Positions 15,064 to 22,360 of a DNA stretch of 38,724 bases are shown here, piece by piece. The notes beneath the pieces were generated by a model that saw nothing but the letters and a program-made list of their open reading frames with translations, did not search any database and was not told the DNA's origin. The number at the start of each line of letters is the position of its first letter. The first letter of the stretch is position 1. The DNA is from a virus, in IMG/VR virus record IMGVR_UViG_3300032289_001330, positions 1 to 38,724 of that record; one strand, 5' to 3'. Position numbers and translations under genes: made by a program.

Positions 15064-17589
15064 TTAAGCAGATTTATATGAGTTTTGCATTAATCCAGAT
15101 CCTACTGATTTAGAATCAAGTTTCACATCCCACGATTTATTATTTAATGTTGTTACAGCGGCTGTTACTTGATTAATAGCAGATATCATTGGGGATATAT
15201 CCATAGCTGGTGATGATCTTACTGAATTGATTGTATCTCCACCTCCTAAATTAGTACCTGCTATTACTGTATCTTTATCATTTAATCTAATTGCTCCTTC
15301 AGGTGATAATAAGGTACGTTTGCCATACCCTGGTTGTATCATATCGTCTGCTGTAGATGATAAAAATGCATATCCAGCAGCACCTGCAGCTAAAGCAATA
15401 CCTGCGGCTATGCCAAAACTAGTAGCAGATGCTCCTGTTATTTGAGCTACAGCAATGCCGATTGCTTTAGCTAATTCTCCAGACATTATAGCTTGTCGTG
15501 CTAATAATATACCATTATATCCTAAAGCAGCACTACGTTGTGCTATAGCATACCCAGTTTTAACAGCTTCATAAGCCGCTGATATTTTTTGATAGCCTAT
15601 TAATGCTAACTGAATGCTCTTTATTGTAAGCCAAATTCCAGCAATTACTTGTAGAGGACCAGCTAAAAATGAAAACGCATTACCTATTTTATTTACTACT
15701 CCTAAAACACCACTTAATATATCTAACATAGATCCTAATGGACCCGCAATTAAATTCCCAATTATGCTTTGAAGTTTTTCCATAGCAGCATTGAATTTAG
15801 TTTGCACATCTTGTCGTGTAGCGGCTTCGTCAGCTTCTTCAGCAGTAATTTGAGCTAACGACTTACCTGAGGCAATAGCCATTTCACGTTTAGCTAGTTG
15901 ATTTGCTAGTTCATCTGATGTTGTACCTAATGCTTCTGCAAATGATTTTTGGGCAATTACATTCATGCCGCTAAATTTAGCAGCAGTCATACCTTGTGCA
16001 GCTAATTCTTCAGCAACTGTTACTTGATCACCCATCAAAGCAGCTGCTCTGGCACGTTCAAGATTTAATTGTTGTCCTGTAATTAATTCGGCTTTTAATT
16101 CGTTTTCAATCGATGATTGAAAATCAAGTAATTTTTCTCCTTGATTTTTAGCTTGTTCTAGTGATGTACCTAATGCTTTAGTAGCAACTACTGCTTTAAT
16201 AATAATTTCAGGATTATTACCTAAATTAGATGCTAATTGGCCTGAAACTTTAGCAGCTTCAGCAATAGCAGCTTTGAACGGAACTCCAACTCCTAATGAA
16301 TTGCGAGTAGCAACATATCCTTTTAATAGTGATTGATATGTTTGTTCTGATGATTTTCCAGTTAATACGGAAAATTTATATACACCTGCAGCCTCATCAC
16401 CTGTTAATCCTAACTGTTTAGTTAATTTAATTTGAGTTGTTAATGCATCTGCTGAATATTCTGTAACGAATCCAGTAGATGATGATAACTCGTTAAATGC
16501 TTCAGATAAATTAGCTGTAGTTACATTTAAATTGTTAGCTGATCTTTCAATACCAACAAAATTAGCTCTAACACGATTAGCGTTTGCAGCACCATATCCT
16601 AAATTTTTAGATAAATTTACTGATTCTTTATTTGCTGTCATAGCAGCATTTATAAAGAAAGTAAATACAGCTTCAGGTGATTTTATATTTTCATAAAATC
16701 CTTTAGCTAATGTACTTAATCCTCTACCGGCAATTTTAAGTCTATTTCCAAAACTGGTAGCATCTTCTCCTCTTTCTGCTATGCTAGCTGCTAATTTTTC
16801 CATTTCATCAATGGCTTCATCAGCATTAAGGTATTGTCCTATACCTGGGATTTTAGATAAGGATTTAGACATAGCACCTAATAATCCTGTAGATTTTTCA
16901 ATCTGTTTTCGAATTATTAAATTTTTACGTAAAAATGCTAATTCATCATCTTGATCTTTTTGTGCTTTTATACCATCAGCCAGTAAAGCAGCAGATGTTT
17001 TAGCTATACTATCTTGTTCTTGTTGTTGAGTATTAAGATTTTTTAATAATTTATCTGAAACTCTTACTTCTTCTTGAGCATTTTTAAGATTTATTCTAGC
17101 TGTAGCTAATGTTCTAAGAGATACAGTTTCTCCTTTTTCTCTTCTTTTTATAAGATCTTGAAAACGATTTTTAGCTAAATCTACTAAATTATTTTGTTTT
17201 TGATATTCTCTATTTTCCTTCTCAATTTTTTCGATTAATTGAGTATTAGCTTTTACTGCAGCTTGATATTGTTTAGTAATATCTCCTTGGATATTTTTAA
17301 AAGCATCTTGAGATTTTCTTCTATTATTATCAGTAGCTTCAATTTGTTTTGCTAAATCTTTAGATTTAATTTGATAACCTATGTATTTATCAGCATTAGC
17401 TGTAATTTGTTGGGATAATTTTTGTTGTTGGCTTATAGTGTTCCTATATAGTGTTTCTTCTTCATTAAGTCCTTTTAATGTTTTAGCACGTTCATTATAT
17501 GAATTAAGTATACTATTACTTAAATTAAGTAATTCTTCACTATTTTGTATAGCTTTTATATTTTCTTCTTTTTCTTTACCGTCAGCCAT
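15064..17589 (-). CDS. Tail tape measure protein
   Basis: The 841-aa protein sets tail length and probably helps DNA ejection. Residues 1-230 are long heptad-like helices rich in Gln, Lys and Glu (for example KQLSQQITANADKY), consistent with coiled coil. The middle is Ala/Leu/Ser-rich helix, and residues about 610-740 hold several hydrophobic segments (LDILSGVLGVVNKIGNAFSF, FGIAAGIALAAGAAGYAFL) typical of tape measures. The C-terminus is a small globular region with GLMQNSYKSA. It directly follows the gp26/gp51-like chaperone region, the conserved place for a tape measure, and its start lies 27 bp past a terminator hairpin. Position, length, coiled coil and hydrophobic segments agree; T4 gp29 is the functional counterpart. 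Confidence 0.88.
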   Translation of the reverse strand: MADGKEKEENIKAIQNSEELLNLSNSILNSYNERAKTLKGLNEEETLYRNTISQQQKLSQQITANADKYIGYQIKSKDLAKQIEATDNNRRKSQDAFKNIQGDITKQYQAAVKANTQLIEKIEKENREYQKQNNLVDLAKNRFQDLIKRREKGETVSLRTLATARINLKNAQEEVRVSDKLLKNLNTQQQEQDSIAKTSAALLADGIKAQKDQDDELAFLRKNLIIRKQIEKSTGLLGAMSKSLSKIPGIGQYLNADEAIDEMEKLAASIAERGEDATSFGNRLKIAGRGLSTLAKGFYENIKSPEAVFTFFINAAMTANKESVNLSKNLGYGAANANRVRANFVGIERSANNLNVTTANLSEAFNELSSSTGFVTEYSADALTTQIKLTKQLGLTGDEAAGVYKFSVLTGKSSEQTYQSLLKGYVATRNSLGVGVPFKAAIAEAAKVSGQLASNLGNNPEIIIKAVVATKALGTSLEQAKNQGEKLLDFQSSIENELKAELITGQQLNLERARAAALMGDQVTVAEELAAQGMTAAKFSGMNVIAQKSFAEALGTTSDELANQLAKREMAIASGKSLAQITAEEADEAATRQDVQTKFNAAMEKLQSIIGNLIAGPLGSMLDILSGVLGVVNKIGNAFSFLAGPLQVIAGIWLTIKSIQLALIGYQKISAAYEAVKTGYAIAQRSAALGYNGILLARQAIMSGELAKAIGIAVAQITGASATSFGIAAGIALAAGAAGYAFLSSTADDMIQPGYGKRTLLSPEGAIRLNDKDTVIAGTNLGGGDTINSVRSSPAMDISPMISAINQVTAAVTTLNNKSWDVKLDSKSVGSGLMQNSYKSA

Positions 17590-17607
17590 ATAGTATTATT
17601 ATATAAT

Positions 17608-17616
17608 ATAAATATA
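17608..17616 (-). promoter_or_regulatory. ATAAATATA element upstream of tape measure gene
   Basis: Top-strand ATAAATATA (coding strand TATATTTAT) lies 18 bp before the tape-measure start and just past the terminator of the gp51-like gene, suggesting a new transcription start here. Confidence 0.45.
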
Positions 17617-17640
17617 AAAAGCACCTATTTTTTAGGTGCC
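17616..17640 (-). terminator. Intrinsic terminator after gp51-like gene
   Basis: A perfect 7-bp stem, GCACCTA (17621-17627) with TAGGTGC (17633-17639) around a 5-base loop, is followed on the minus strand by five T residues. The gp51-like TAG stop is inside the stem. It separates gp26/gp51 from the tape measure transcript. Confidence 0.75.
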
Positions 17641-17906
17641 TTATATGAGTATGTAGGATTTGAATTCTTAGGAGCTATGTTGGGACGAGCAATTTCTTTT
17701 GGATTAGATTTATTTGTTAATTGTTGTTGTTGTTTTTCAACTTCCTCTTTTTCCTTATCGTAATGTTCTTTTAATTTATTAAATGTAAATCTACGAAGCC
17801 ATATAGGCATATCGTAAACTGTTTGCCAATCGTATCCTCCATTACCATGAAATATTATTTCATGTATTTGTGAGAATAGATGAACTCTATACTCCAGCGT
17901 CAGGCC
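17625..17906 (-). CDS. gp51: gp51-like hub assembly protein, probably made by frameshift from gp26
   Basis: An open frame without a usable start codon before the internal ATG at 17810. Upstream of that ATG it continues in frame through HLFSQIHEIIFHGNGG and YDWQTVYD before MPIWLRRFTFNKLKEHY, then a charged Lys/Glu/Gln helix. The conserved-looking part begins well before the ATG, so initiation at 17810 would cut the domain. The frame is open back to 17915 and overlaps the end of gp26 in the +1 (equivalently -2) frame. A run of seven T (17907-17913) in the overlap is the likely slip site; a +1 slip would give about 93 residues here and a fusion of about 341 aa. Genes 26 and 51 are also neighbours in T4. 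Role: hub or tail assembly chaperone, by position. Confidence 0.72.
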   Translation of the reverse strand, partial: GLTLEYRVHLFSQIHEIIFHGNGGYDWQTVYDMPIWLRRFTFNKLKEHYDKEKEEVEKQQQQLTNKSNPKEIARPNIAPKNSNPTYSYKAPKK

Positions 17907-18651
17907 AAAAAAAGTTTAGTCCAATTGGCACCATTACACCCTCCTGTGTGTATCCATCTTTATCAATGGTTATCTTCATGTCAACATCGGGCATTACTTG
18001 GTTATAATACTCGCGTAATGAGCGTGAATCTTGTGCGGTAAGATATTTGTCGACAAACTCGCGTATGTCTTTAATATCGCGTTGATTCTCAACTGATGTT
18101 ATCATAAACTTTAAACGAGTAGTTAATTCAAACGAATCATTTGGGTATAATTTCTTTAATCCTTTTAATTCTTGCTCGATTTTCTTCTCATCATTACCAT
18201 CTAATAATTTAAAAGTAATTGTGTTTTTTGATTGAGGTAATTCATAGGTAAATTCATTTTTGCCTGATGTAAGTAATGACTCATCAATTTCTTTTTCTTT
18301 TAAATCGGTTAAATCAACTGTATAATTTTCTTGTTGTTTTGTACTTTCATTATAGAACTGGATAGGATAATCTTTACCATATCCTAAAATACGAGCAGCA
18401 ATTAGAATTGCATTCTTATCACCAATAAGTAAATCATTAAAATTAATTGGTGTGACGATTAGTGCTTCAAGCAACTTATCAATTGCTGTTCCATTTTTAA
18501 TATAGTTAATATTAGTTAGAATATCTTCATGCTTTGCAGTCATGTATGACATTTCAATCTCTCCAGAAGATAATGGATTTTCTTTCGGGTATAATAAACC
18601 TTTTGAAGGTAGGGTTATTGTTTCAGTTGGTAATTTAAATTTTGATTCCAT
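17887..18651 (-). CDS. gp26: Baseplate hub assembly protein gp26-like / tail assembly chaperone
   Basis: The 254-aa protein fits the T4 gp26 family: an N-terminal LPSKGLLYPKENPLSSGEIEM, then YMTAKHEDILTN, an ALIVTPINFNDLLIGDKNAI segment and a charged helical C-terminal half. In T4, gp26 is needed for hub assembly and gene 26 is followed by 51. Here it lies between the tube gene and the tape measure, the place where long-tailed phages keep the G/GT tail chaperones. The last codons read NFFWPDAGV, with a TTTTTTT run seven codons before the stop where the gp51-like frame overlaps. Its own upstream region has an ATAAATATATA element 22 bp before the start, after the tube terminator. Family assignment is good; the chaperone role is inference. 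Confidence 0.85.
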   Translation of the reverse strand: MESKFKLPTETITLPSKGLLYPKENPLSSGEIEMSYMTAKHEDILTNINYIKNGTAIDKLLEALIVTPINFNDLLIGDKNAILIAARILGYGKDYPIQFYNESTKQQENYTVDLTDLKEKEIDESLLTSGKNEFTYELPQSKNTITFKLLDGNDEKKIEQELKGLKKLYPNDSFELTTRLKFMITSVENQRDIKDIREFVDKYLTAQDSRSLREYYNQVMPDVDMKITIDKDGYTQEGVMVPIGLNFFWPDAGV

Positions 18652-18673
18652 ATAACAATTTTATTGTGCGTAT

Positions 18674-18684
18674 ATAAATATATA
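18674..18684 (-). promoter_or_regulatory. ATAAATATATA element upstream of gp26
   Basis: Top-strand ATAAATATATA lies 22 bp before the gp26 start codon and immediately after the tail-tube terminator, a logical promoter position. Confidence 0.5.
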
Positions 18685-18688
18685 AAAG

Positions 18689-18722
18689 AAAAAACCCCTC
18701 AACAATATGTCGAGAGGTTTTT
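18689..18722 (-). terminator. Intrinsic terminator after tail tube gene
   Basis: A 9-bp stem with wobble pairs, CCCCTCAAC (18695-18703) with GTCGAGAGG (18709-18717) around a 5-base loop, is flanked by A-run and T-run. On the minus strand it is followed by six T residues, 23 bp after the tube stop. The T-run on the other side means it could work in both directions. Confidence 0.8.
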
Positions 18723-18744
18723 CTAAATATTTACAATCTAAATT

Positions 18745-19233
18745 TTAGTAATTCAATACGCAATAATCCATATTAATTGTCATAGTGATATTTGCAGCAG
18801 ATTCTCCAGATGACCAATCATAATCTCCAAAGTTAGCTTCTTGAACATAAGCACCTTTAACAATCCACTCAGAAACAACATCACCAACTGGTCCTAATAT
18901 ATTCATTACGATATCTTTTTTATAGAAATCTGAATATCCATCACGTCCTGTTACTGATTCGTGAGCTAAACGAGCCCATTCCATTACTGCTTGCGCACCA
19001 GATGGAGCAATTGGATCGTAAAGTTCTAAAGCCATTGTATTCCATTTTACCTTACCTTTTATTTTACGGTAAGTATTAATGTGATCCAATGTGATTTCAC
19101 CAGCCGTAAATGAAGGTGAGGAAGCTTTTTTAATTAGGTAAGCTGGGATACCGTCTATATACATTATGAATCTGTTTTGAACCTTTGGTTCAAAAGCTGT
19201 AAACATAATCTCAGAAGCGTCAAGAACTGCCAT
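18745..19233 (-). CDS. gp19: Tail tube protein, gp19-like
   Basis: Major tail tube subunit, 162 aa, matching T4 gp19 in length (163 aa). Features of the tube fold include the N-terminal KVQNRFIMYIDGIPAYLIKK, the ITLDHINTYRKIKGKVKWN strand pair, LELYDPIAPSGAQAVMEW, and a C-terminal GDYDWSSGESAANITMTI followed by the terminal YCVLNY. It should polymerise around the tape measure inside the sheath. It is separated from the sheath gene by an inserted HNH gene, and is followed by a strong terminator, giving its own short transcript as expected for a highly expressed protein. An AATAAATATATAA element lies 24 bp upstream of the start. Confidence 0.95.
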   Translation of the reverse strand: MAVLDASEIMFTAFEPKVQNRFIMYIDGIPAYLIKKASSPSFTAGEITLDHINTYRKIKGKVKWNTMALELYDPIAPSGAQAVMEWARLAHESVTGRDGYSDFYKKDIVMNILGPVGDVVSEWIVKGAYVQEANFGDYDWSSGESAANITMTINMDYCVLNY

Positions 19234-19257
19234 GTATTTTGTTATTTATTATTTGTT

Positions 19258-19270
19258 AATAAATATATAA
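19258..19270 (-). promoter_or_regulatory. AATAAATATATAA element upstream of tail tube gene
   Basis: A full match to the recurrent element, 24 bp upstream of the tube start codon, reading TTATATATTTATT on the coding strand. The TATATTTA core is close to the Bacteroidota -7 consensus TAnnTTTG. Confidence 0.55.
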
Positions 19271-19287
19271 AAATGAGAGAAAACGAA

Positions 19288-19947
19288 TTATTTATTAGAT
19301 TTCTGTCTATTTTCTGTTTTAGTTAAAGGCTGCAGGTTAGAATAATGGAAGCACTGCTTCTGTTGTTCTATGTCTATTAAATTAAATTTATCACAAGGGA
19401 TAATATGATCTATCTCCCAATAAATACCATGATTTTCCCAAAACATTAACTCAGTAAATTGTTTTTCTATATGTTGTTTTACTTCATCTAAACTACATCC
19501 TAATAGTACAATTATATTTGATGTTTTATTTGTTTTGTTTTTCTTTAGAACTCCATTCAGTCGATTACCTAATACAATCCTTAATTTAAATTGTGGATCT
19601 GTATTGTATCTATTTATACGATACTGATTATAATATTCAGGATTATTTTTTAAGTATTTAGCTGTTGCTTTGCGTCTTACTTCAGGATTATCTTTACCAT
19701 ATTGTTTGTTTTTTTTAATATAATGTTCTCTATTATCAATGTAATGTTTTTTATTCCATTTTGATATTTTTTCTTTATTAATTGTATTGTATTCTTTAGT
19801 TTTATCTTGATTGATTATATTATAAGTATTCATATATTCGTTAACACATTCCTTACATTTACTCTTTACGCCGTATTTTCCATTTTTATCTTTAAAGAAA
19901 TTATCTAATAATTTTTCAGTATTGCACTTTGTACATATTTTTGTCAT
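19288..19947 (-). CDS. Free-standing HNH homing-type endonuclease
   Basis: A 219-aa protein with an N-terminal zinc-knuckle (C5-x2-C8 and C31-x2-C34), a long basic Asn/Tyr/Lys-rich middle that probably contacts DNA (YNTINKEKISKWNKKHYID), and a C-terminal HNH nuclease: WEIDHIIPCDKF with D180-H181, then N204 in YSNLQPL and N213 in TENRQK. It sits between the sheath and tube genes, which are adjacent in T4-like phages, so it is a likely selfish insertion. It has its own ATAAATATATAA element and is bounded upstream by the sheath terminator. The enzyme would cut phage genomes lacking it near this locus; this is known behaviour of such enzymes, not shown here. Catalytic residues appear intact. Confidence 0.88.
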   Translation of the reverse strand: MTKICTKCNTEKLLDNFFKDKNGKYGVKSKCKECVNEYMNTYNIINQDKTKEYNTINKEKISKWNKKHYIDNREHYIKKNKQYGKDNPEVRRKATAKYLKNNPEYYNQYRINRYNTDPQFKLRIVLGNRLNGVLKKNKTNKTSNIIVLLGCSLDEVKQHIEKQFTELMFWENHGIYWEIDHIIPCDKFNLIDIEQQKQCFHYSNLQPLTKTENRQKSNK

Positions 19948-19970
19948 GATATTATTTCATTTGGGTCGAC

Positions 19971-19983
19971 AATAAATATATAA
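19971..19983 (-). promoter_or_regulatory. AATAAATATATAA element upstream of HNH gene
   Basis: The same 13-base element as before the tube gene, 23 bp from the HNH start and just beyond the sheath terminator. Confidence 0.5.
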
Positions 19984-19988
19984 AGGAC

Positions 19989-20020
19989 AAAAAAGCTCTA
20001 ACTTTTGTTAGAGCTCTTGT
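19989..20020 (-). terminator. Intrinsic terminator after tail sheath gene
   Basis: A perfect 9-bp stem, AGCTCTAAC (19994-20002) with GTTAGAGCT (20007-20015) around a TTTT loop, is followed on the minus strand by a T-run. It lies about 20 bp past the sheath stop. Confidence 0.85.
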
Positions 20021-20037
20021 TGCTATTTAAATTTTTA

Positions 20038-21798
20038 TTATGCTGGAAATGTAGCTCCAGTTGGCTGAAGTGTGAAATCCAAGATAATAAATTCAGCTGT
20101 TTTAGTAGGTTGGATATAAATCTGACCAACTAATTGATTACGATCAATTATATCTGCTGTATTATTTGTATCATCCATTATTACTTTGTAAGCGTATAAT
20201 CCTTGTTTTGAAACAACTTGTTCCATATATGGATTAACTGTTGCTAAGAAACGATTACGTGTTACCGTTGTATTTTGTTCAAATACTAATTGACGAGAAA
20301 CTGAAGAAACGTAGCGTTTCAAGTTAATCAACAAACGACGAACGTTAATACGATCTAATGATGTAGCGCGTTTCTGTAATGTTTTCTGTCCAAATGCTAC
20401 AACACCTTCACCAGGGAATGTTGCTAATGGATTTACATTTGCTGCATATAAAGCATCGCGATCATCAGCTGATAAACGTTTTTCTGCTCTTATTACAGAT
20501 CCAATCCCACCACGATTTAAACCTGCTGGGGCAAACCATTCTGCACCTGAAGTATCATTAAATGCGAATACACCAGCCATTACTACAGATGGTGGAACCC
20601 ATACTGGACGACCTAAATTAGCACTGAATGTCTGAACCCATGGCCAATATCCAGCAGCATAATTTGAAGTTGAACCTGCAGCAGCAGCAATTACATTTGC
20701 TTTAGTATCACCGTATGCAACTAAATCTTGAATTGCGAATGCATCTTCACGAGATTCTACATTTGAAATAGCGGCTACATCTGAAATTGCAGCATTTGCA
20801 CCTAAGAATATACCTGGGGTTAATAATAAATTATAATCGTATTCTGATCTATTTGTAAGTAATGTTAATGCTGTTACATAATCTGCATCTATAAATCCTT
20901 GAGCATTTGTTGCTGAAGTAGTAATTGCATCAAAGAAATTAGCACCTGCTACGTTAGTTGCAGCAACACCACCAGCAAATGATCCACCAAATGAACCAGA
21001 TCCAACAGCAGGTAATGAACCTGAAAGTGATCCTGATTTAAAGAATCCGTCGTTATCGATTGAATCAACATGTAATGTAGCAATTGAAGCAATACGAACA
21101 TATTGAGAATCACCAGCAAACGATCCAGTTAATTGTACGTAAGCAGCTTCAGTTCCTGCAGCCGCTACATATACTGGTTTTTCATCTCCAATTACACGTG
21201 AAATAAAGTTAGCTTGATTTGGATCTAATGATAAGTTAGACCAAGTTTCTAATATATTTTTGTTATTCTGATTATCATCACCTCTACGTATGGTTAAAGT
21301 AAATGTACCTTTTTGTACTTCTACGTTTGTTACTTCCCAACGAATATTATTAGCAGAACCAGAAGCTAATGAACTACCTGATGCAGATAATGAGCTGGTG
21401 TTATTTGATTCAGTGCCATAATCTCTAACTTCTAAAGTAAATGAAGCTGAAGCAGCTACGGATAAAGTAGAACCAGATACGTTAGCAATTGCGGTAGCAT
21501 ATGTGTTATAAGCTGAGCCAGAAATGATACGAGTTACAAGTAACGATTGACCACCACCTGAAAAATATTCTTTAGCAGCTAGTGAAGTAAAATATTCGAA
21601 ATATTGGCTACCTGATCTAAAAGTCTCGCCAAATTTTGAAGCGTATTCTGAATATGAGGTAACTACAGTAGGAACTAATGGACGACCTTTAACAGTTGGT
21701 CCAACGATTGCAGCTCCAGTTACAACAGGTCCTCTTGAAACTAATGATTTATCACTTTCGCGAACAAATACATTAGGTGATATGATTTTTTCTGCCAT
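20038..21798 (-). CDS. gp18: Contractile tail sheath protein, gp18-like
   Basis: Major sheath subunit, 586 aa (T4 gp18 is 659 aa). The start MAEKIISPNVFVRESDKS, followed by GPVVTGAAIVGPTVKG and a YFEYFTSLAAKEYFSGGG segment, is typical of T4-like sheaths, as is the C-terminal domain with GEGVVAFGQKTLQ, LDRINVRRLLINLKRYV and a terminal beta strand AEFIILDFTLQPTGATF. The middle (about 110-290) is Ser/Ala/Gly-rich and is the variable surface domain. It establishes the phage as a myovirus. An AATAAATATATA element stands 34 bp upstream and a strong terminator follows, so it may be expressed as a single-gene late transcript. Confidence 0.96.
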   Translation of the reverse strand: MAEKIISPNVFVRESDKSLVSRGPVVTGAAIVGPTVKGRPLVPTVVTSYSEYASKFGETFRSGSQYFEYFTSLAAKEYFSGGGQSLLVTRIISGSAYNTYATAIANVSGSTLSVAASASFTLEVRDYGTESNNTSSLSASGSSLASGSANNIRWEVTNVEVQKGTFTLTIRRGDDNQNNKNILETWSNLSLDPNQANFISRVIGDEKPVYVAAAGTEAAYVQLTGSFAGDSQYVRIASIATLHVDSIDNDGFFKSGSLSGSLPAVGSGSFGGSFAGGVAATNVAGANFFDAITTSATNAQGFIDADYVTALTLLTNRSEYDYNLLLTPGIFLGANAAISDVAAISNVESREDAFAIQDLVAYGDTKANVIAAAAGSTSNYAAGYWPWVQTFSANLGRPVWVPPSVVMAGVFAFNDTSGAEWFAPAGLNRGGIGSVIRAEKRLSADDRDALYAANVNPLATFPGEGVVAFGQKTLQKRATSLDRINVRRLLINLKRYVSSVSRQLVFEQNTTVTRNRFLATVNPYMEQVVSKQGLYAYKVIMDDTNNTADIIDRNQLVGQIYIQPTKTAEFIILDFTLQPTGATFPA

Positions 21799-21832
21799 TG
21801 CTATTTAATGATTATAATTTGGGTATTTCTAC

Positions 21833-21845
21833 AATAAATATATAG
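21833..21845 (-). promoter_or_regulatory. AATAAATATATAG element upstream of tail sheath gene
   Basis: Twelve of thirteen bases match the copies before the tube and HNH genes, 34 bp upstream of the sheath start. Confidence 0.5.
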
Positions 21846-21869
21846 CAGACATTATAAAACGAAAGTAAA

Positions 21870-22145
21870 CTAAGAAAGTTCTCCCGTTTCAAAATTAATT
21901 GTTGTATCCGGATACGTTGATTTTAACTTATCTAATAAATCTATTTCTTTTTGCTGCATGGTTTTTAAACTAGAATAAAAATTATTTAATTCTGTTTTAA
22001 CACTATCTAACTGGTTTTGAGTATTATGTTCAATTATTGATAATTCTCCAATTTGATATGTAATTGTTTGAAAATCTTGTTGTAATTGTCTTACCTCGTT
22101 TAATTCTTCTTCGGTTATTTTTGTTGCTTTGATCATACTGGCCAT
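21870..22145 (-). CDS. Small coiled-coil protein
   Basis: A 91-aa protein that is almost entirely helical, with heptad-like spacing of Leu/Ile/Val (EELNEVRQLQQDFQTITYQI, then QNQLDSVKTELNNF). This predicts a coiled coil of about 70 residues. No cysteines or catalytic motifs are seen. Its start overlaps the end of the zinc-ribbon gene by 13 bp. Similar short coiled-coil proteins are common in T4-like structural regions, but I cannot name a function; a scaffold, chaperone or regulator is possible. Confidence 0.7.
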   Translation of the reverse strand: MASMIKATKITEEELNEVRQLQQDFQTITYQIGELSIIEHNTQNQLDSVKTELNNFYSSLKTMQQKEIDLLDKLKSTYPDTTINFETGELS

Positions 22146-22360
22146 TTTTGTTTAGGACATGATTTTTCTACTGGTGAGTATACTTTACCTTTTAATGGGC
22201 AACCACATTCACCACAATAGAATATGTCGGTTATTTCATTATGCTTTTTAAATTCACATGTATTACATACTGCAATACGTTGATCTGCTATTTTTTGTTT
22301 TTCTTCTGGTGGATTTAAAGCTGTAATCCACGACTGTGCTATTTCTAAGAACTTATTCAT
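22133..22360 (-). CDS. Small zinc-ribbon protein
   Basis: A 75-aa protein with a cysteine pattern C32-x2-C35, C49-x2-C52-x-C54 and C68, consistent with a rubredoxin-like zinc ribbon (VCNTCEFKK and FYCGECGCPLKGK). The N-terminal 25 residues form a helix with a WITAL segment. Similar small phage ribbons are found beside tail and glycan genes, with unknown roles. It overlaps the methyltransferase stop by 8 bp and the coiled-coil start by 13 bp, so it belongs to that operon. Metal binding is likely; function is unknown. Confidence 0.78.
   Translation of the reverse strand: MNKFLEIAQSWITALNPPEEKQKIADQRIAVCNTCEFKKHNEITDIFYCGECGCPLKGKVYSPVEKSCPKQKWPV

Noticed and set aside
17618-17810. Treating ATG 17810 as a simple independent gene start
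   Set aside because: In-frame sequence upstream of the ATG looks like part of the same domain, and the overlap with gp26 carries a slip-prone T-run, so a frameshift is a better explanation.
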